Origin: Kingdonia uniflora
Taxonomy: Eukaryota; Streptophyta; Magnoliopsida; Ranunculales; Circaeasteraceae
NCBI GenBank assembly: GCA_014058105.1
Contig: JACGCM010002082.1
Span: 1,612,001-1,676,000 of the forward strand
Direction: 5' to 3'
Length of the DNA: 64,000 nucleotides
Positions 52,925 to 64,000 of the stretch are shown piece after piece. The position numbers and the translations under genes were made by a program. Within the stretch, counting starts at the first letter, position 1, and every line of letters begins with the position of its first letter. The notes below the pieces were generated by a model that was not told where the DNA came from, made no database searches, and was given only the letters and a program-made list of their open reading frames with translations.

Positions 52925-55900
52925 AATGAGTTGTAGATTACTTATTTTTTGAGGTTCTTGATACCATGTGTTGGGCGGAATGGTGCTAATAGATAGTGAG
53001 AAAATAGTATAAGAGAGACTAAAATATAAGTGAGAGGCTTAGAAATATGCACAAAAGTCTCCTTTAGGTAACCCTTCAAATTGGATAGTATGACTTGCCC
53101 GTTGAATAAAACCAAACCATAGGCAGGCAAAGTGATAAATTCGAGTCAAGTTCTTATTCCACAGCAATGCCTAAAAAGATTTTACTGTGAATCTGCTAAA
53201 TGGAACAGGCCATACAACCCATAGAAGCAAGTTAGAGTCAGAGCTCACGAATTCCACAAAGACAAAAATGGTTCTAAATAATGTGAAACCCAATGACATT
53301 GTCAATAGTTTAAAAGAAAGACATACCTTACCAATATGGTGGAAGTTGTAACATAACAACCCAGTGCACAAATAATGAAACATATAAATGAAGAAAAAGA
53401 TACATCATTCTTCCCTGAATGATTATCGTACAACAGAGATCAAAGCAACATTGTTGGAGCATATAAAACCGAAATTGCAATCATCACACTGTTAACGTAA
53501 GGATTTGAAAATAATCAGAGAGACTAAGATAAGAAAGTTTCTAGCGGAGAGAAATGTGTCTCGAAAACTGAGTGAGTAAAGAAGAAACGAAGGAAAAATA
53601 TAACCATTCAATAGGCTAAATAAATAAAATTCAGCCAATGACTATGTATAGAAGTTAAAATACGACATGCTGCAAAACAATAATTAAAGTACTTGCCAAG
53701 TTAGTAAAGATCATTCGACTGAAAATGACTTAGGTGAGTGAGCCCTTGTGATCTTCTTTCTAAATTACAAAAAAAAAAGGCAAAAAAAACCGAAGGGCAT
53801 GAACCTCATTTTTATTTTTATTTTATCTCACATTGTATTTATGCCATGATTTTGATATTCAAGTATCTAATTAAGTGAAAAATCAATAACTAAGCACTAT
53901 TATCATACTGAGTAAGCACGGTTTTTATGTACCTAAAAATTATGCGTTCATGTTATTATTATAGGTGCCTAAAAACTAATATGATTTTTATGAAAGACAA
54001 CTATTGTAAACTTTGAATCAAGTGCAAGAAAGCATAAACTAAATCAAAAAATAAACATTAAAATTGCTTAGTATAGATTAGAAATAATTGCGAGAAGATC
54101 GCAAATATATAACATTTTGGATTGCATACTCTCTAAATATGCAAAAGTGGCAATCAACATGATCCACACCCAAAATCTGACATACTATCAAAAACGAAGT
54201 TTTTATTGGGTATCATCAAAATGGCCAATATCAAATGGTACTCACAGAAAAATCAAAAAAAAAAAAAAAATCTTACTTCAACCCTTGGCAATCCTCTCAA
54301 CAAAGTCTGCAATAGTAGTTTCCCACAAATCCGAAAAAAAACTAATAATCCCTTCAATGAAAAGGAAAGCCAAAATGAATTCGTGAAGGACTTAAATTTC
54401 CCCAAATCTAAATTGAAACCCTAAACATAGAATATAAATATCAATTACATGACTATGTAGAACATGCATTGAAACAAAAAATAGTGAGAGAAAGACTTAC
54501 ATTGAGATGATGTGATTGGGTCCTGCTACTATAATCTTTAGTAGGGAAACATTAGAAGAAGATGGGGGATCTGGTGGTGGATTCTTAATGGATCATAACA
54601 TCTGATGATCCTTTTTATGGTATTCCTCCAAATCCGCCATGTTCCACAAAAATTTTACATTGAAATTTATCGTTAGACCTAAATTCCTCAACGATTCTAA
54701 ATTCTTCGGGAATGGAAAGTTTGGGAAGAGAAGAGACGCTTTGCAAGACAGTTTGGGGTTTTTAGGAGGAGAAGAGATAGAAGATGGAGATTTATAATAT
54801 CAGGGAAGGGTGTTGTTGAAACAAAGTCTCTCCCTAGAGAAATGTAGAGTTCCTCAAACACGTGTTGACGTATCTTCTTCTTAATGCGAGTAAAATATCT
54901 AATGTGGCGCAATAGAAATGTACAATAGGATCCTCGTCTACAGAGGCTTGAGTTTAATTATAGTAGAATAGATGTTAAATGAATCAGATAAGTAAAGTGA
55001 AGAAATTTCCAGAGATAAATCAATTTGTTGCTCTTTCTAATATGGGTTTCCTCTTTGTATTGAACAATCACAATAAGGTAGTACGAAGGAGGGCATGATG
55101 ACCATTGCATTAAAGTTCGGGTTTGGTAGTTCAGCTACGGGTCAGAGCAAAATGGGAAAATTGGGGTAGGTAATATATATAGAATAATCTAAAATATTGA
55201 ATATCTCGAGTAATTTATTAAAAAGAACACTTTCGGTGGCATAAGTTATATAAGAACTATATAGACGAGAAAAGAGTTCTGCATACACTAGTACTAATGG
55301 TTGTAGTACTTTAACAAACAGGGGACAAAAGCTATCCATTGGCCTTTAAGCAATGTAGATCATAAACCTCTCAAGCACTAAATCACATCAACCCTACAAT
55401 CCATCACATGAATGAAATCAGAATACTTAGTGAAGGAAACTAAGTTAGAACTACAAAGCACAATTGTCTAAAAGTTTTATTCATCTACACACAGCAAAGT
55501 CTTTGAGCTTACCACTTCATAATGACTTTAAAATGTAGTAATATTAAAACTTAGGTAAGAATTGTACATCATATTTGTTAAATCATTATGTGTGATGTCT
55601 TGTCCATACAAACATGTAGTTCTTACATTAGAAGACATGCAAGAGTCTACGTCACTCGTTTGGGTCAATGTGGTATTAGACCTCATTTTCTCAAGGCTTC
55701 TTGCTTTTATCATCCTTACGTTCTGCCACTTGAGCACGAACTTAAGTATCACGATGATACAAAGAAATCTATATCAGTGTACTCAGTACAACATCATTTC
55801 CAATTAATTGTAATCAATTGCAGTGTCACAGTAATGAGCCAAGAATTGAACGTATTCATACTGTTAATTATGTTTGTTGTCGTTAATGGGGATAGGAGGT

Positions 55901-56394
55901 TGGATGTTGCAATAATTGTATGAATTATGCGTTATTAATATACACTCCTTTTTTTATGTGTTGATTTGTTTTGTCATCATGTTATTTTGCCAAATCGACA
56001 TGAAACCTTTGTATGTTGTAGAAGGTCCATTATGAATTACGAAATTGTTGCTGGAAACTTAGTGAGGAAGCATAGGAAGAAAACCCATGACCTTGTTGAA
56101 GTGAATAAGACTTTGGTGGAACAATGTAGAGTGGACTTTATCAACTCACTTAGTATATCTTTTGCTTGTACATTTTGTTAGGTTTTGTTGTAATGGTGGC
56201 ACAAATTGTATTTTGTTATGCAGCGAGTACCACGTTTTCCTAGGGAATATTATCATGTCGAGAGTATTTTGAAAAACCACAGTTTAGACCATATCACATC
56301 CGCAAAGTGGCTATGTGCGCCCAGAGAAACCAAATTCTTTGGTTGCATAGTGTTAATGTTCATAGGAAATATTCTTTTGGGAGTTCTGCTAGCC
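52925..56394. other. About 3.5 kb with no recognised gene
   Basis: AT-rich with several short frames (for example 52942-53130, 53171-53383 and 55528-55752 on minus; 54117-54386, 55588-55923 and 55966-56181 on plus). Their translations match no family I know, and they lack paired splice sites. An A run lies at 54255-54270. I see no transposon ends. Confidence 0.45.
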
Positions 56395-56485
56395 TGCTAG
56401 TGGGGCCCCTTCACTAGCGTGAGGTAGCCTAGTAGGAATAGGACATGGTAGGCTACTAGGCTACTTTGGGGCCCTTTCGGTAATA
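56395..56485. repeat. GC-rich imperfect hairpin before the EF-Tu relic
   Basis: GGTAGCCTAGTAGG and GGCTACTAGGCTAC pair imperfectly inside flanking GGGGCCC blocks at about 56402-56408 and 56468-56474. It stands out from AT-rich surroundings and may be a small MITE or foldback relic. Confidence 0.55.
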
Positions 56486-57571
56486 AGTGTCCGAAAAACC
56501 AAATCTCTGGTTTCGTAGTAGTTATGTCTTATACTGGCGTTCCATGTATTGAAAGCCTTTGTCTCACCTTATGTCGATTCCTCTTTGTTTTCTCATGCTT
56601 GATATGTTTGGAGTTTGAACTTTTCGATTAGCAATTTAATTTAAATACTGTGAGGCGTAATGACACTAAATTACTATTGTTATGTTGTCTTTCTTTTTCC
56701 CATAGGAAACCTTATGTAAATGTTGGGACAATTGGACATGTTGATCATGGGAAAACTACACTAACTGCTGCAATTACAAAGGTTTGTTGTTGTTGCTAAA
56801 ATTTATCTATGTTGCAATTAAGGTTTAAAAGCACGGAGGTGGTGAGTGCTTAGTGAGGCTACAAGTGATGTGAGGCGTAAGCCTCGCCTTTTTTATTTAT
56901 AAAAATTAATTGTTTTTTGTTAAGATTGGTAAGAAATAGCAAATGGAGATGTGTGTTTCTAGAGATGGACATTAAGCAAAGGTATTTTGGTAAAAAAAAG
57001 CAAACAAGGAATTAAGGGTCAAAAATTGATTTGAGACTTCTGCAAGTAATTGGTGAGGCGCTTTGTGAGGCATAAGCCTCAGCATGAAAAGCTTTGTGCG
57101 ATGGGTGGGGCATAGTAATGTATTCATCAAAAAAAGATGTTCTTTGTATTTGGTATTCTTATTTACCTTACTTAGACTCTTATTGTCTCTTCCAACTTGG
57201 GATTTTATCGTATGAAGCTTTTCTTATACTTAAGCATGCCATTATGTTTAACTCTGCAAATAATTAAATTTAGTCCATGTTGTCCTTTGTTCAGGTACTT
57301 GCAGAAAAAGGTAAAGCTAAAGCTGTTGCTTTTGATGAGATTGATAAGGCTCCTGAGGAGTAAAAAAGAGGAATTACCATTGCAACGGTTAGGCTTCCAT
57401 TAGATTTTTGATGTTTGCTATAGTGACAGTTTTTTTATACTCAATAATGTCTTATGAGAATAAAACTAAAATCTAGTTTGTGTACATGATTTGCAGTCCC
57501 ATGTAGAGTATGAAACTGCAAAGCGGCATTATGCACATGTAGATTGTCCAGGACATGCTGACTATGTTAAA

Positions 57572-58669
57572 GTGAGTGGTCAATTTTGGGATTTTTCTTA
57601 GAATATAACAACATATAAAGGAAACACAAAATTTCTCCTGTTTTCTTAGAATCATTATTCTAGGCATCCTATGCAAGAGAAATGAGGACTTCTTATATAA
57701 AAAAATAATAATAAGTCAGAGTTTTGGTATGGAAATTAGCAAGTCAAGACTATCCAGATTAACCAGCGAATGGAAAGTTATATATCCACAATCTATCTTC
57801 AGGTTAAGAATTGATAATTATTGCACCGGTGCAAGGAAGTGAGCCCTTAGATGCTACTTTATACTTTATATGATAATGTTACAAATTAATATGCAGACAT
57901 ATACTCGGTATTTTCTTACGTGCTCCTTAATGCCAGACATGTTTTTCTTCCTAGTTTAAAGCTTTTCATACGCATTCAGTGAGGTTGATGTCCTGTGTTC
58001 ATTTCTTCGCCATTTAATATTATCTATCAATGAAGCATGAAGCGATTGAGGTGACAGCCTCTTATAGCGAATGTATTGTATTTATTGAATCACCAATGTT
58101 AGAAGAAGCAAAATGAAAAGTACGTTTGAATGTCGGTCGAGGGAGTTGGTCTTCAATCTTTCTTTTTGCTGTTGGCCGCCACGATTTATATAAGGCTCAA
58201 GCATACCTTAAGGAGGTTAAATGCTAGCTTTCACCACAAAACCACCACACAGTAGATATTTGGAAGATGAGTTGTTTGGTAACGAGAGCTTTGCAGTGGA
58301 TTTTATCAGAGGTTTTATATAAGTAGAAAACAATTATAGGTTTTGACTTTTGAGGTGATACAAGTGACATGGATGCTGAGGGTTGGTGCTATTTATGTTG
58401 TTGTGTGGTTTTCTTCTTTCTCTTTCTTTCCTTTTTCTCTTTGTACAGTTGTACCATGAGTTGCATTTAGATCATGTAGAACTTTAATTTTCTGATCTGT
58501 GTTATCATTATGTAAAACAGTAAAAGCAAGTTATTGAAATGATTGATTGTCGCATATATGTAAAAGAAAATCATTTGAAATGATTAATGTTTAGCTTTCG
58601 TATTCCTGATGGATACACTTTCTTACCAATGATCCATAACCTTAGATACTGAAACTTCTTGCAATTCAG
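57572..58669 (+). other. Long intron of the EF-Tu relic
   Basis: About 1.1 kb of non-coding AT-rich DNA between the donor GTGAGT and the acceptor AATTCAG. I see no nested transposon ends. Confidence 0.65.
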
Positions 58670-60902
58670 AACATGATTACTGGGGATGCTCAGATGGATG
58701 GAGGTATTCTCGTAGTGTCAGCCCCAGATGGGCCAATGCCATAAACAAAGGAACATATCTTGCTTGCACGTCAGGTGGGTAATCTATATTTGGCACTTCC
58801 TAAAGTTTTGTTGTTTCTACCTTGTTTGTTCCAGAAAAGAATCAATACGGGATTTAACAGATATATCAGCCAGCTAATGTTTTGATATATGCTGGTCATA
58901 TTGGCTGATGTGTCTGCTGGTTCATTATACGGAAGTCATGGAGTGCATCAGCTGATATAGTTATGTATAACAAGTCACAACCATCCTATATATCACTATT
59001 TTATTTTTAATATCCATCCAATATATCAATTTATATATTGTGCAGTCTTTACGCTGTACGCTTCAGCCCATTTTGGGTACAATATAAATATCGAGTGTAT
59101 TGTGAACTATGGTTATAGTGCCTCATTTATGTCTCCATGTATTTTGTTGGGTGATCTTTTATCATCTAATTTGCATGGTTCAGGTTGGTGTGCCTCCATT
59201 AGTTTGTTTTCCAAATAAAGTGGATGCTGTTGATGATCCAGAGCTTCTGGAACTTGTTGAAATGGAGCTCCGCGGTATATTTGTTCACTTAGATTCAAAT
59301 ATTTCTGTGCTTATGTTCTTCTCACTTTATCTTTGACTCATAGATATGGTTGATGTAGACATATGTTTGTGGCAGAGCTGCTTAGCTTCTATAAGTTTCC
59401 TGGGGATGACATTCCAATTATTCGTGGTTCAGCTCTCTCGGCATTACAGGGTACAAACGAGGAAATAGGAAAAAATGTCATTCTAAAGTTGATGGATGCA
59501 GTTGATGAATATATACCAGAACCTGTGCGCCAACTTGACAAGCCTTTCTTGATGCCAGTTGAAGATGTTTTCTCAATTCAGGTATTCCAATATCTGTTTT
59601 GCACATGTTGCCTTATCTGTTGGATAATCTGTGGAAGGAAGAGTACTTTTGTGGCTTTGCCTCTAATGAAGTCATGAATTGATAACCGGCCACTAATATT
59701 ATGTAACTACCATCTCTTTGTTAGAGGTTTTTCTAACTTTTATCGAACCTATAGAAATATCCTGCTAAAATCATGCTGCAATGTCTCCACTCTCCACAAC
59801 TAACATTTTAGTGATAGTATTTCCTTGAAATCCACTCACCGTAGTTTTTGTCCTATTATTTATCTGGACATGTCATCACCTTCATTCCATTGAAGACAGT
59901 ATAGATTTCTGTGATAGGGTTTTGTTTGTACCTTTGTTACTTATTTTCATGGCATGATCATGTCATTATTTCCATTTGATGCCTTCTGGTGGCTGTGCAT
60001 TAAGAGGCGTGGAACTGTAGTCACTGGACCTGTTGAACAGGGGACTATAAAAGTTGGAGAGGATGTTGAGATTTCGGGATTAATACAGGTAATACATTGA
60101 AGTTCAAGAGTGTGTATCTTGTATATTTTTTCTTCTGAAAAGATAATTGTATAATTCAGTTTCAAGCGGGGTGCGTTGTCATTTTCTGTTTTCTGTAGGA
60201 TGGTCCCGTCAAGAGTACTGTGACTGGTGTAGAAATGTTCAAAAAGATATTGGATCATGGACAGGTGCTCACTGGTTCATCACTACTGCTATGGATTTCA
60301 TATCATCTGGTTCTTAAGTTTATGAGCTTCTATCCTTTTGTAGGCTGGGGACAATGAGGGCCTTCTTCTCCGTGGTTTAAAACGCGACGACGTTGAACAA
60401 GGGCAAGTAAGTAAACCAACAGAGTCTCTCATAAACATAAAACTATGTTAATTTAGTTGTACAAGATGCAAAAACTACGACTCTCTATCGTCTACCAACA
60501 AAATTAAGAAAACATAAGCTCCTTTCTTTTCCATAATTTGATTACGTAATTATGCCAATAAAAAACAAAAAAAACATCGTAATAAGATTCATCGGTTTGT
60601 TGATTTTAAATACTTTAATGGCTATTGATTTACTACTTACTGTATGATTTGACACTTGCAGGTACTATCTAAACCTGGTGCTGTGAAAACATACAAGAGG
60701 TTTGAGGCAGAGATATACGTTCTCACAAAGGATGAAGGTGGCCGTCATACTGCTTTTTTCTCAAATTACAGGCCTTAGTTTTACCTTAGAACTGCTGATG
60801 TTACTGGGAAAGTGGAATTGCCTGAAAACGTTAAAATGGTGATGCATTGCGATAATGTCACTGCTATTTTTGAACTTATATCAGCTGTTCCTCTTGAAGC
60901 AG

Positions 60903-62760
60903 GTATTGACTTGTTTTTCTTATTTGGAGGGTTATGCAATTATCTTTGTTATTGTTTAGATTAAACAATGCAAAATATTGCAGTCTAGTATGTGTTTGGG
61001 TTCCTGCAATTTATTATCTGAATGAGACACAATGGATCACAATCTTTGGGTGATTTGAAAAGATTCTCATTGATTAGGATTAAAAAATTGTTTGGATTAG
61101 CTTATCAAGATTTTATGCTGTTTTAGGAGTCGTTTCTGCTTGTATGTTGAGAAGTTTTCAACACCAAGCGCAGTGAGAGCAAATACAAGGTTTAGGGGTG
61201 GGATGGGGGTGAAAGGATTTGTAGTTCAGGCTTTCTATTTTTTTATTTTTTTTTGGGGGGGGAGGGGGTGTTATTGTAGATTTTCTCTCTTGAAAGTTCT
61301 GGTTAATTTTTATACTCAAGCTGCTGTTTATATGATCAAAGGGGGATTGAAGCTCCTCCTTGGGATGCAAAAAAATAATTCTCAGAACTATAATTTCATA
61401 GGCAAATAAGTTTAAGAACTTAAATACCTTCATACAAAACATAAGTACAGACATGCCAATGGAACTGCTGATTGCTGGCTGATTCCCATCTTACCTTAGG
61501 TCACAGTATGATTATTCCTAGCTCCTTTGCTGAAGATCTCAAGAAGACTATGTTTGATAACAAAATAGGAAAATTGTATTACAGAATGCAGAGATCTTAG
61601 GGTTATACATTTTGTAATAGTGTCTCCATTCCTGGTGTCCAGGCTCTCTACGTACTCTTGTACTCATGAGTATGGAGGGCTGTCCCCTCCTTGTACATAA
61701 TTCTCTCTTTCACTTAAAGCTCAAATTGCAAGAAAAGAGAGGAAATTTTCTCTTGTTAAGGAGGCAATTTGTTGCTTAATGAGGTGATTCTCATTTCATT
61801 AGCTTTTCTCAAGATGCGATGTTAATTATTGAAAAACAAATAACATTTATTTATAGTTATGTAATTTGATCTGTCAGTTTCTTTACTTTTTAGCTGTAGT
61901 TTGTGTACTGGTTAAAGTCTAACATCTTGATACTTTACACCTTTGCAATGTCTAGACAAGATGGTATTTTGGTTTGGTTTTCATTTAATGGAATTTTATC
62001 CATATTTTGAAGTTTTTAGTCGACAATACCCCTCTGTGACACTAGCATTTCTCCTGTAATTAATTCAACGTTTCTGCTTATTTGTCAAACTTCCCTAGCT
62101 AACAGACCGCTCTGGCATGCAAGCCCCGACCTAATGATGCGATCCGCTACACCAAAATCTCGAGGCTTTAGTAAACTGTCGTATTGTCGTTTAGTATACG
62201 AGCCCCTGATTCTTCACTCATGCATGCCACACTACGTAAGCTCATTATGTCGACGTTAGATGCCCCTTTAGACCTTAGATATATGATTCATAATCAAGAA
62301 TAAGTAAACTCTTTCAAACATTAGTGGAGGATCGATACCAAATGATTTTCCTACCTTTACATATAAACCACCAGGAGTTAGTAAACGCACGTGTTAGGTT
62401 CTTAACACCTAATATCTTATAAGTTACGATCGCTATAGAAACAAAAACATCCACTTGTGTTTGTCATTGTTAATAATCCCCGAGATACAAAACTATGGGT
62501 TGTTATATACATCTGGTAACACTATAGCAATCAACTACAAGACATTTTCGTTTTCAGGGTTCATGTTTTCCTCCATCATAACCGAGTTAAAAACTTCAGG
62601 TTGTTATAAGTATCTTGATTAAACTCTATAATATCAACTATATGTCATCCTGTTTGCCTTGTTTCTGATCACGTATTTTTAGCTTCTTGCTTTCTGCTTA
62701 ACACCACTTGCAATTTAGAGTATAAAAAGCTCTAACTGTTTGGTTACTTGTTATTAACAG
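60903..62760 (+). other. Last intron of the EF-Tu relic, about 1.9 kb
   Basis: It lies between a GTATTG donor and a TTAACAG acceptor. The part from about 62090 to 62500 differs in composition from the rest and may be an insertion, but I recognise no ends. Short frames at 61140-61454 arise from a T/G-rich run and are not genes. Confidence 0.6.
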
Positions 62761-62776
62761 GACAAATATTTGCCTT

Positions 62777-62800
62777 GAGGGAGGGAGGGAGGGAGGGAGG
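62777..62800 (+). repeat. (GGGA)n microsatellite in the last EF-Tu exon
   Basis: AGGG units repeat over 23 bases where the gene normally encodes REGGR, about 15 bases. The eight additional bases equal two units and shift the reading frame before TVGAG. Confidence 0.85.
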
Positions 62801-62839
62801 ACAGTCGGTGCAGGAATAGTCTCAAAAGTGATAAGCTAG

Positions 62840-63537
62840 GCGCACCAGCAGTGCATATTATTTTTCTTCTCATCTACATTTGCATAAGAGAAGATGGAAT
62901 CGCCAAATCTCAGGGAAGCAGTCAATGTGGTAAAATGTATCCGTATCGAATATAATTTTTATTTAACCATGTAGAGAAATGAAATTAGTAGAGTTGTGCA
63001 ATTTTGATTTAGTCTTTAAACACATCAGCTGATATATTTTTTCAGTTCCAAATTCTCAGCGTAGTATATATGACTTTGTTGTAACTTTGGGTGTGGAGAT
63101 TTCCCCCGAAAGTATGCAGACAACAGCTTTTGATTTCTTAATTTGCCAGTCTAAATCTTATGAGATTATACTTATTTATAGGAACACCGAATTCTGAAGT
63201 CCTTCACTCCTTCCTGAAAATAAAAGACTGGATTATAACTTCCGAATTAATCATTATTATAGTTGATAGTTATACATCAAATGTTCCTAAATAGGTCCAG
63301 AGATACTCTTTCTGATAATGAAGAGAGGAAAGCATTGCTACATATATAATCATATCGTAAAATGACTCATACTAATTAATGAAATCTCATGTGGATTGAA
63401 AATCTCACTAGTACTTTTAAATTATTTCCTAAACAAAATTAAAAATTATACAGATTTAGTTACTAAGAAAGAATCAGGTGAAACTGTAAGCAATAGGTCT
63501 ACATAATATACATGTCGAATTCGATTATATTTTGTGC
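62840..63537. other. Intergenic; right part probably a 3' untranslated region
   Basis: No coding sequence is visible. The right part lies directly downstream, on the minus strand, of the armadillo-like exon and may include its 3' UTR and polyadenylation region. Confidence 0.5.
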
Positions 63538-63963
63538 TCACTCATCAGTCAGCAATTCTATTGCTATTACAACAAGCGAATGGATCGTGGTACTATGCCG
63601 GCTTAGTCCAATCGTACCAGAGAAAACATTGAAGCTTTCTAATTCTGATGTTGTCTCCATTACACTTTCAAGCTCCTTCTCCAGTCCAAGATCTTTGAAT
63701 ATGTGAATATTCTTCTTCTTGTTTCTCATCATCCAAATTGCCAGCTCAATTGAAAACCTCCGTATTCGTGGAATCTTGATTGGTGGGTAATAATACTGTT
63801 TCATAATCTGGACTAATTTCGTTGCCAATTTTGTCTCTGTTATACCCGTTTGCACAAACATGATGCCAGATTCATGAGATGCCATGAATCTGAAAACCTG
63901 TGCTGAAAGACCAAGCATTACCTCCTGTAATTTATTCTCTTCACACATTATTGCCCGGAGAAC
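63538..63963 (-). CDS. Terminal exon of an armadillo/ARM-repeat-like protein, partial
   Basis: The minus strand has a good acceptor (CTTCTGACAG) at 63964, then VLRAIMCEENKLQEVMLGLS, and stays open for 141 codons to a TGA at 63538. The sequence is helical and Leu-rich with no stop or frameshift. It includes LATKLVQIMKQYYYPP, a RRFSIELAIWMM helix and LEKELESVMETTSELE, and resembles the C-terminal part of plant ARM-repeat superfamily proteins of unknown role. Family assignment is by general resemblance and is moderate. Earlier exons lie beyond the right edge. It is the only coding segment here with no visible damage. Confidence 0.65.
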   Translation of the reverse strand, partial: VLRAIMCEENKLQEVMLGLSAQVFRFMASHESGIMFVQTGITETKLATKLVQIMKQYYYPPIKIPRIRRFSIELAIWMMRNKKKNIHIFKDLGLEKELESVMETTSELESFNVFSGTIGLSRHSTTIHSLVVIAIELLTDE

Positions 63964-64000
63964 CTGTCAGAAGGAAGAATCGTAGTTAGCTTTTCTTTTC

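Larger units (their letters stand above)
56706..62839 (+). pseudogene. TUFM: Mitochondrial-type elongation factor Tu, intron-containing pseudogene
   Basis: EF-Tu is the GTPase that delivers aminoacyl-tRNA to the organellar ribosome. Ten exons in order match plant mitochondrial EF-Tu: 56706-56781 ([20 protein letters not shown], the P-loop), 57295-57387, 57497-57571 ([11 protein letters not shown]), 58670-58774, 59184-59274 (NKVDAVDD), 59376-59581, 60005-60088, 60199-60264, 60344-60406 and 60662-60902, with the last part at 62761-62839. Junctions mostly keep GT and AG, so this is a genomic copy and not a retrocopy. Lesions are in-frame stops at 57361 (TAA), 58742 (TAA) and 60776 (TAG), a GGGA-repeat expansion that shifts the last frame, and changed conserved residues (TGPVEQ for TGRVEQ, MHCDN for MPGDN). 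The transit-peptide exon is not visible upstream. Confidence 0.95.

Noticed and set aside
61140..61454. Frames on both strands near a T/G-rich run
   Set aside because: They lie inside the last EF-Tu intron and derive from low complexity.

Overview
This window is nuclear DNA from a flowering plant, most likely a eudicot. The evidence is split genes with GT..AG introns, plant-type housekeeping gene relics (mitochondrial EF-Tu, clathrin heavy chain, an Hsp110-class Hsp70, an HMGB7-like protein) and plant retrotransposon families (Sirevirus-type copia, other copia, Ty3/gypsy, LINE ORF1 with DUF4283, hAT MITEs, tRNA-derived SINEs). I cannot name the species. Almost nothing is an intact gene. The one coding segment without a visible lesion is the terminal exon of an armadillo-like gene at the right edge (63538-63963, minus strand).

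Layout. 1-3504: AT-rich DNA, then a non-coding, decayed LTR element on the minus strand. 5632-11372: an old copia element with both LTRs and dead coding sequence, holding a 0.9 kb tract made almost only of A and C. 12243-14614: a giant foldback element with arms of about 600-640 bp, full of an ATTGTCGAT-type motif. 14615-15614: a LINE ORF1 relic on the minus strand. 17643-19317: an intron-bearing clathrin heavy chain fragment. 19896-20012: a SINE with target duplications. 20041-31096: a full-length Sirevirus-like copia element with CAAAA target duplications, dead gag-pol and an env-like 3' ORF. 31388-48894: an Hsp70-14/15-like (Hsp110) gene on the minus strand whose four recognisable exons are scattered over 17 kb. 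A Ty3/gypsy element (31884-37537, target duplication TACCA) sits exactly at one splice donor. A probable solo LTR (38013-46590) lies in the first intron, and a rearranged copia composite (38224-46040, target duplication AGGGG) lies inside that LTR. A hAT MITE lies in exon 1. 49253-49700: the 5' part of an HMGB7-like gene, head to head with the Hsp110 relic. 50010-51159: a truncated copia end. 52308-52754: an intact hAT MITE with an 8 bp target duplication. 56706-62839: a mitochondrial EF-Tu pseudogene that keeps its introns.

How it fits together. The window is a nested transposon landscape laid over a small group of dead host genes. Those relics keep their introns, so they look like decayed or duplicated genomic genes rather than retrocopies. 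The most unusual object is the copia composite. It has three LTRs of 377 bp each. The outer two are inverted relative to each other, so both ends of the insertion are U3 ends, and one 5 bp target duplication brackets the whole. Its two halves carry complementary parts of one retrotransposon. A second theme is that LTRs of unrelated families here (Sirevirus, Ty3/gypsy, a third copia) all carry arrays of TTCGAA-centred palindromes.
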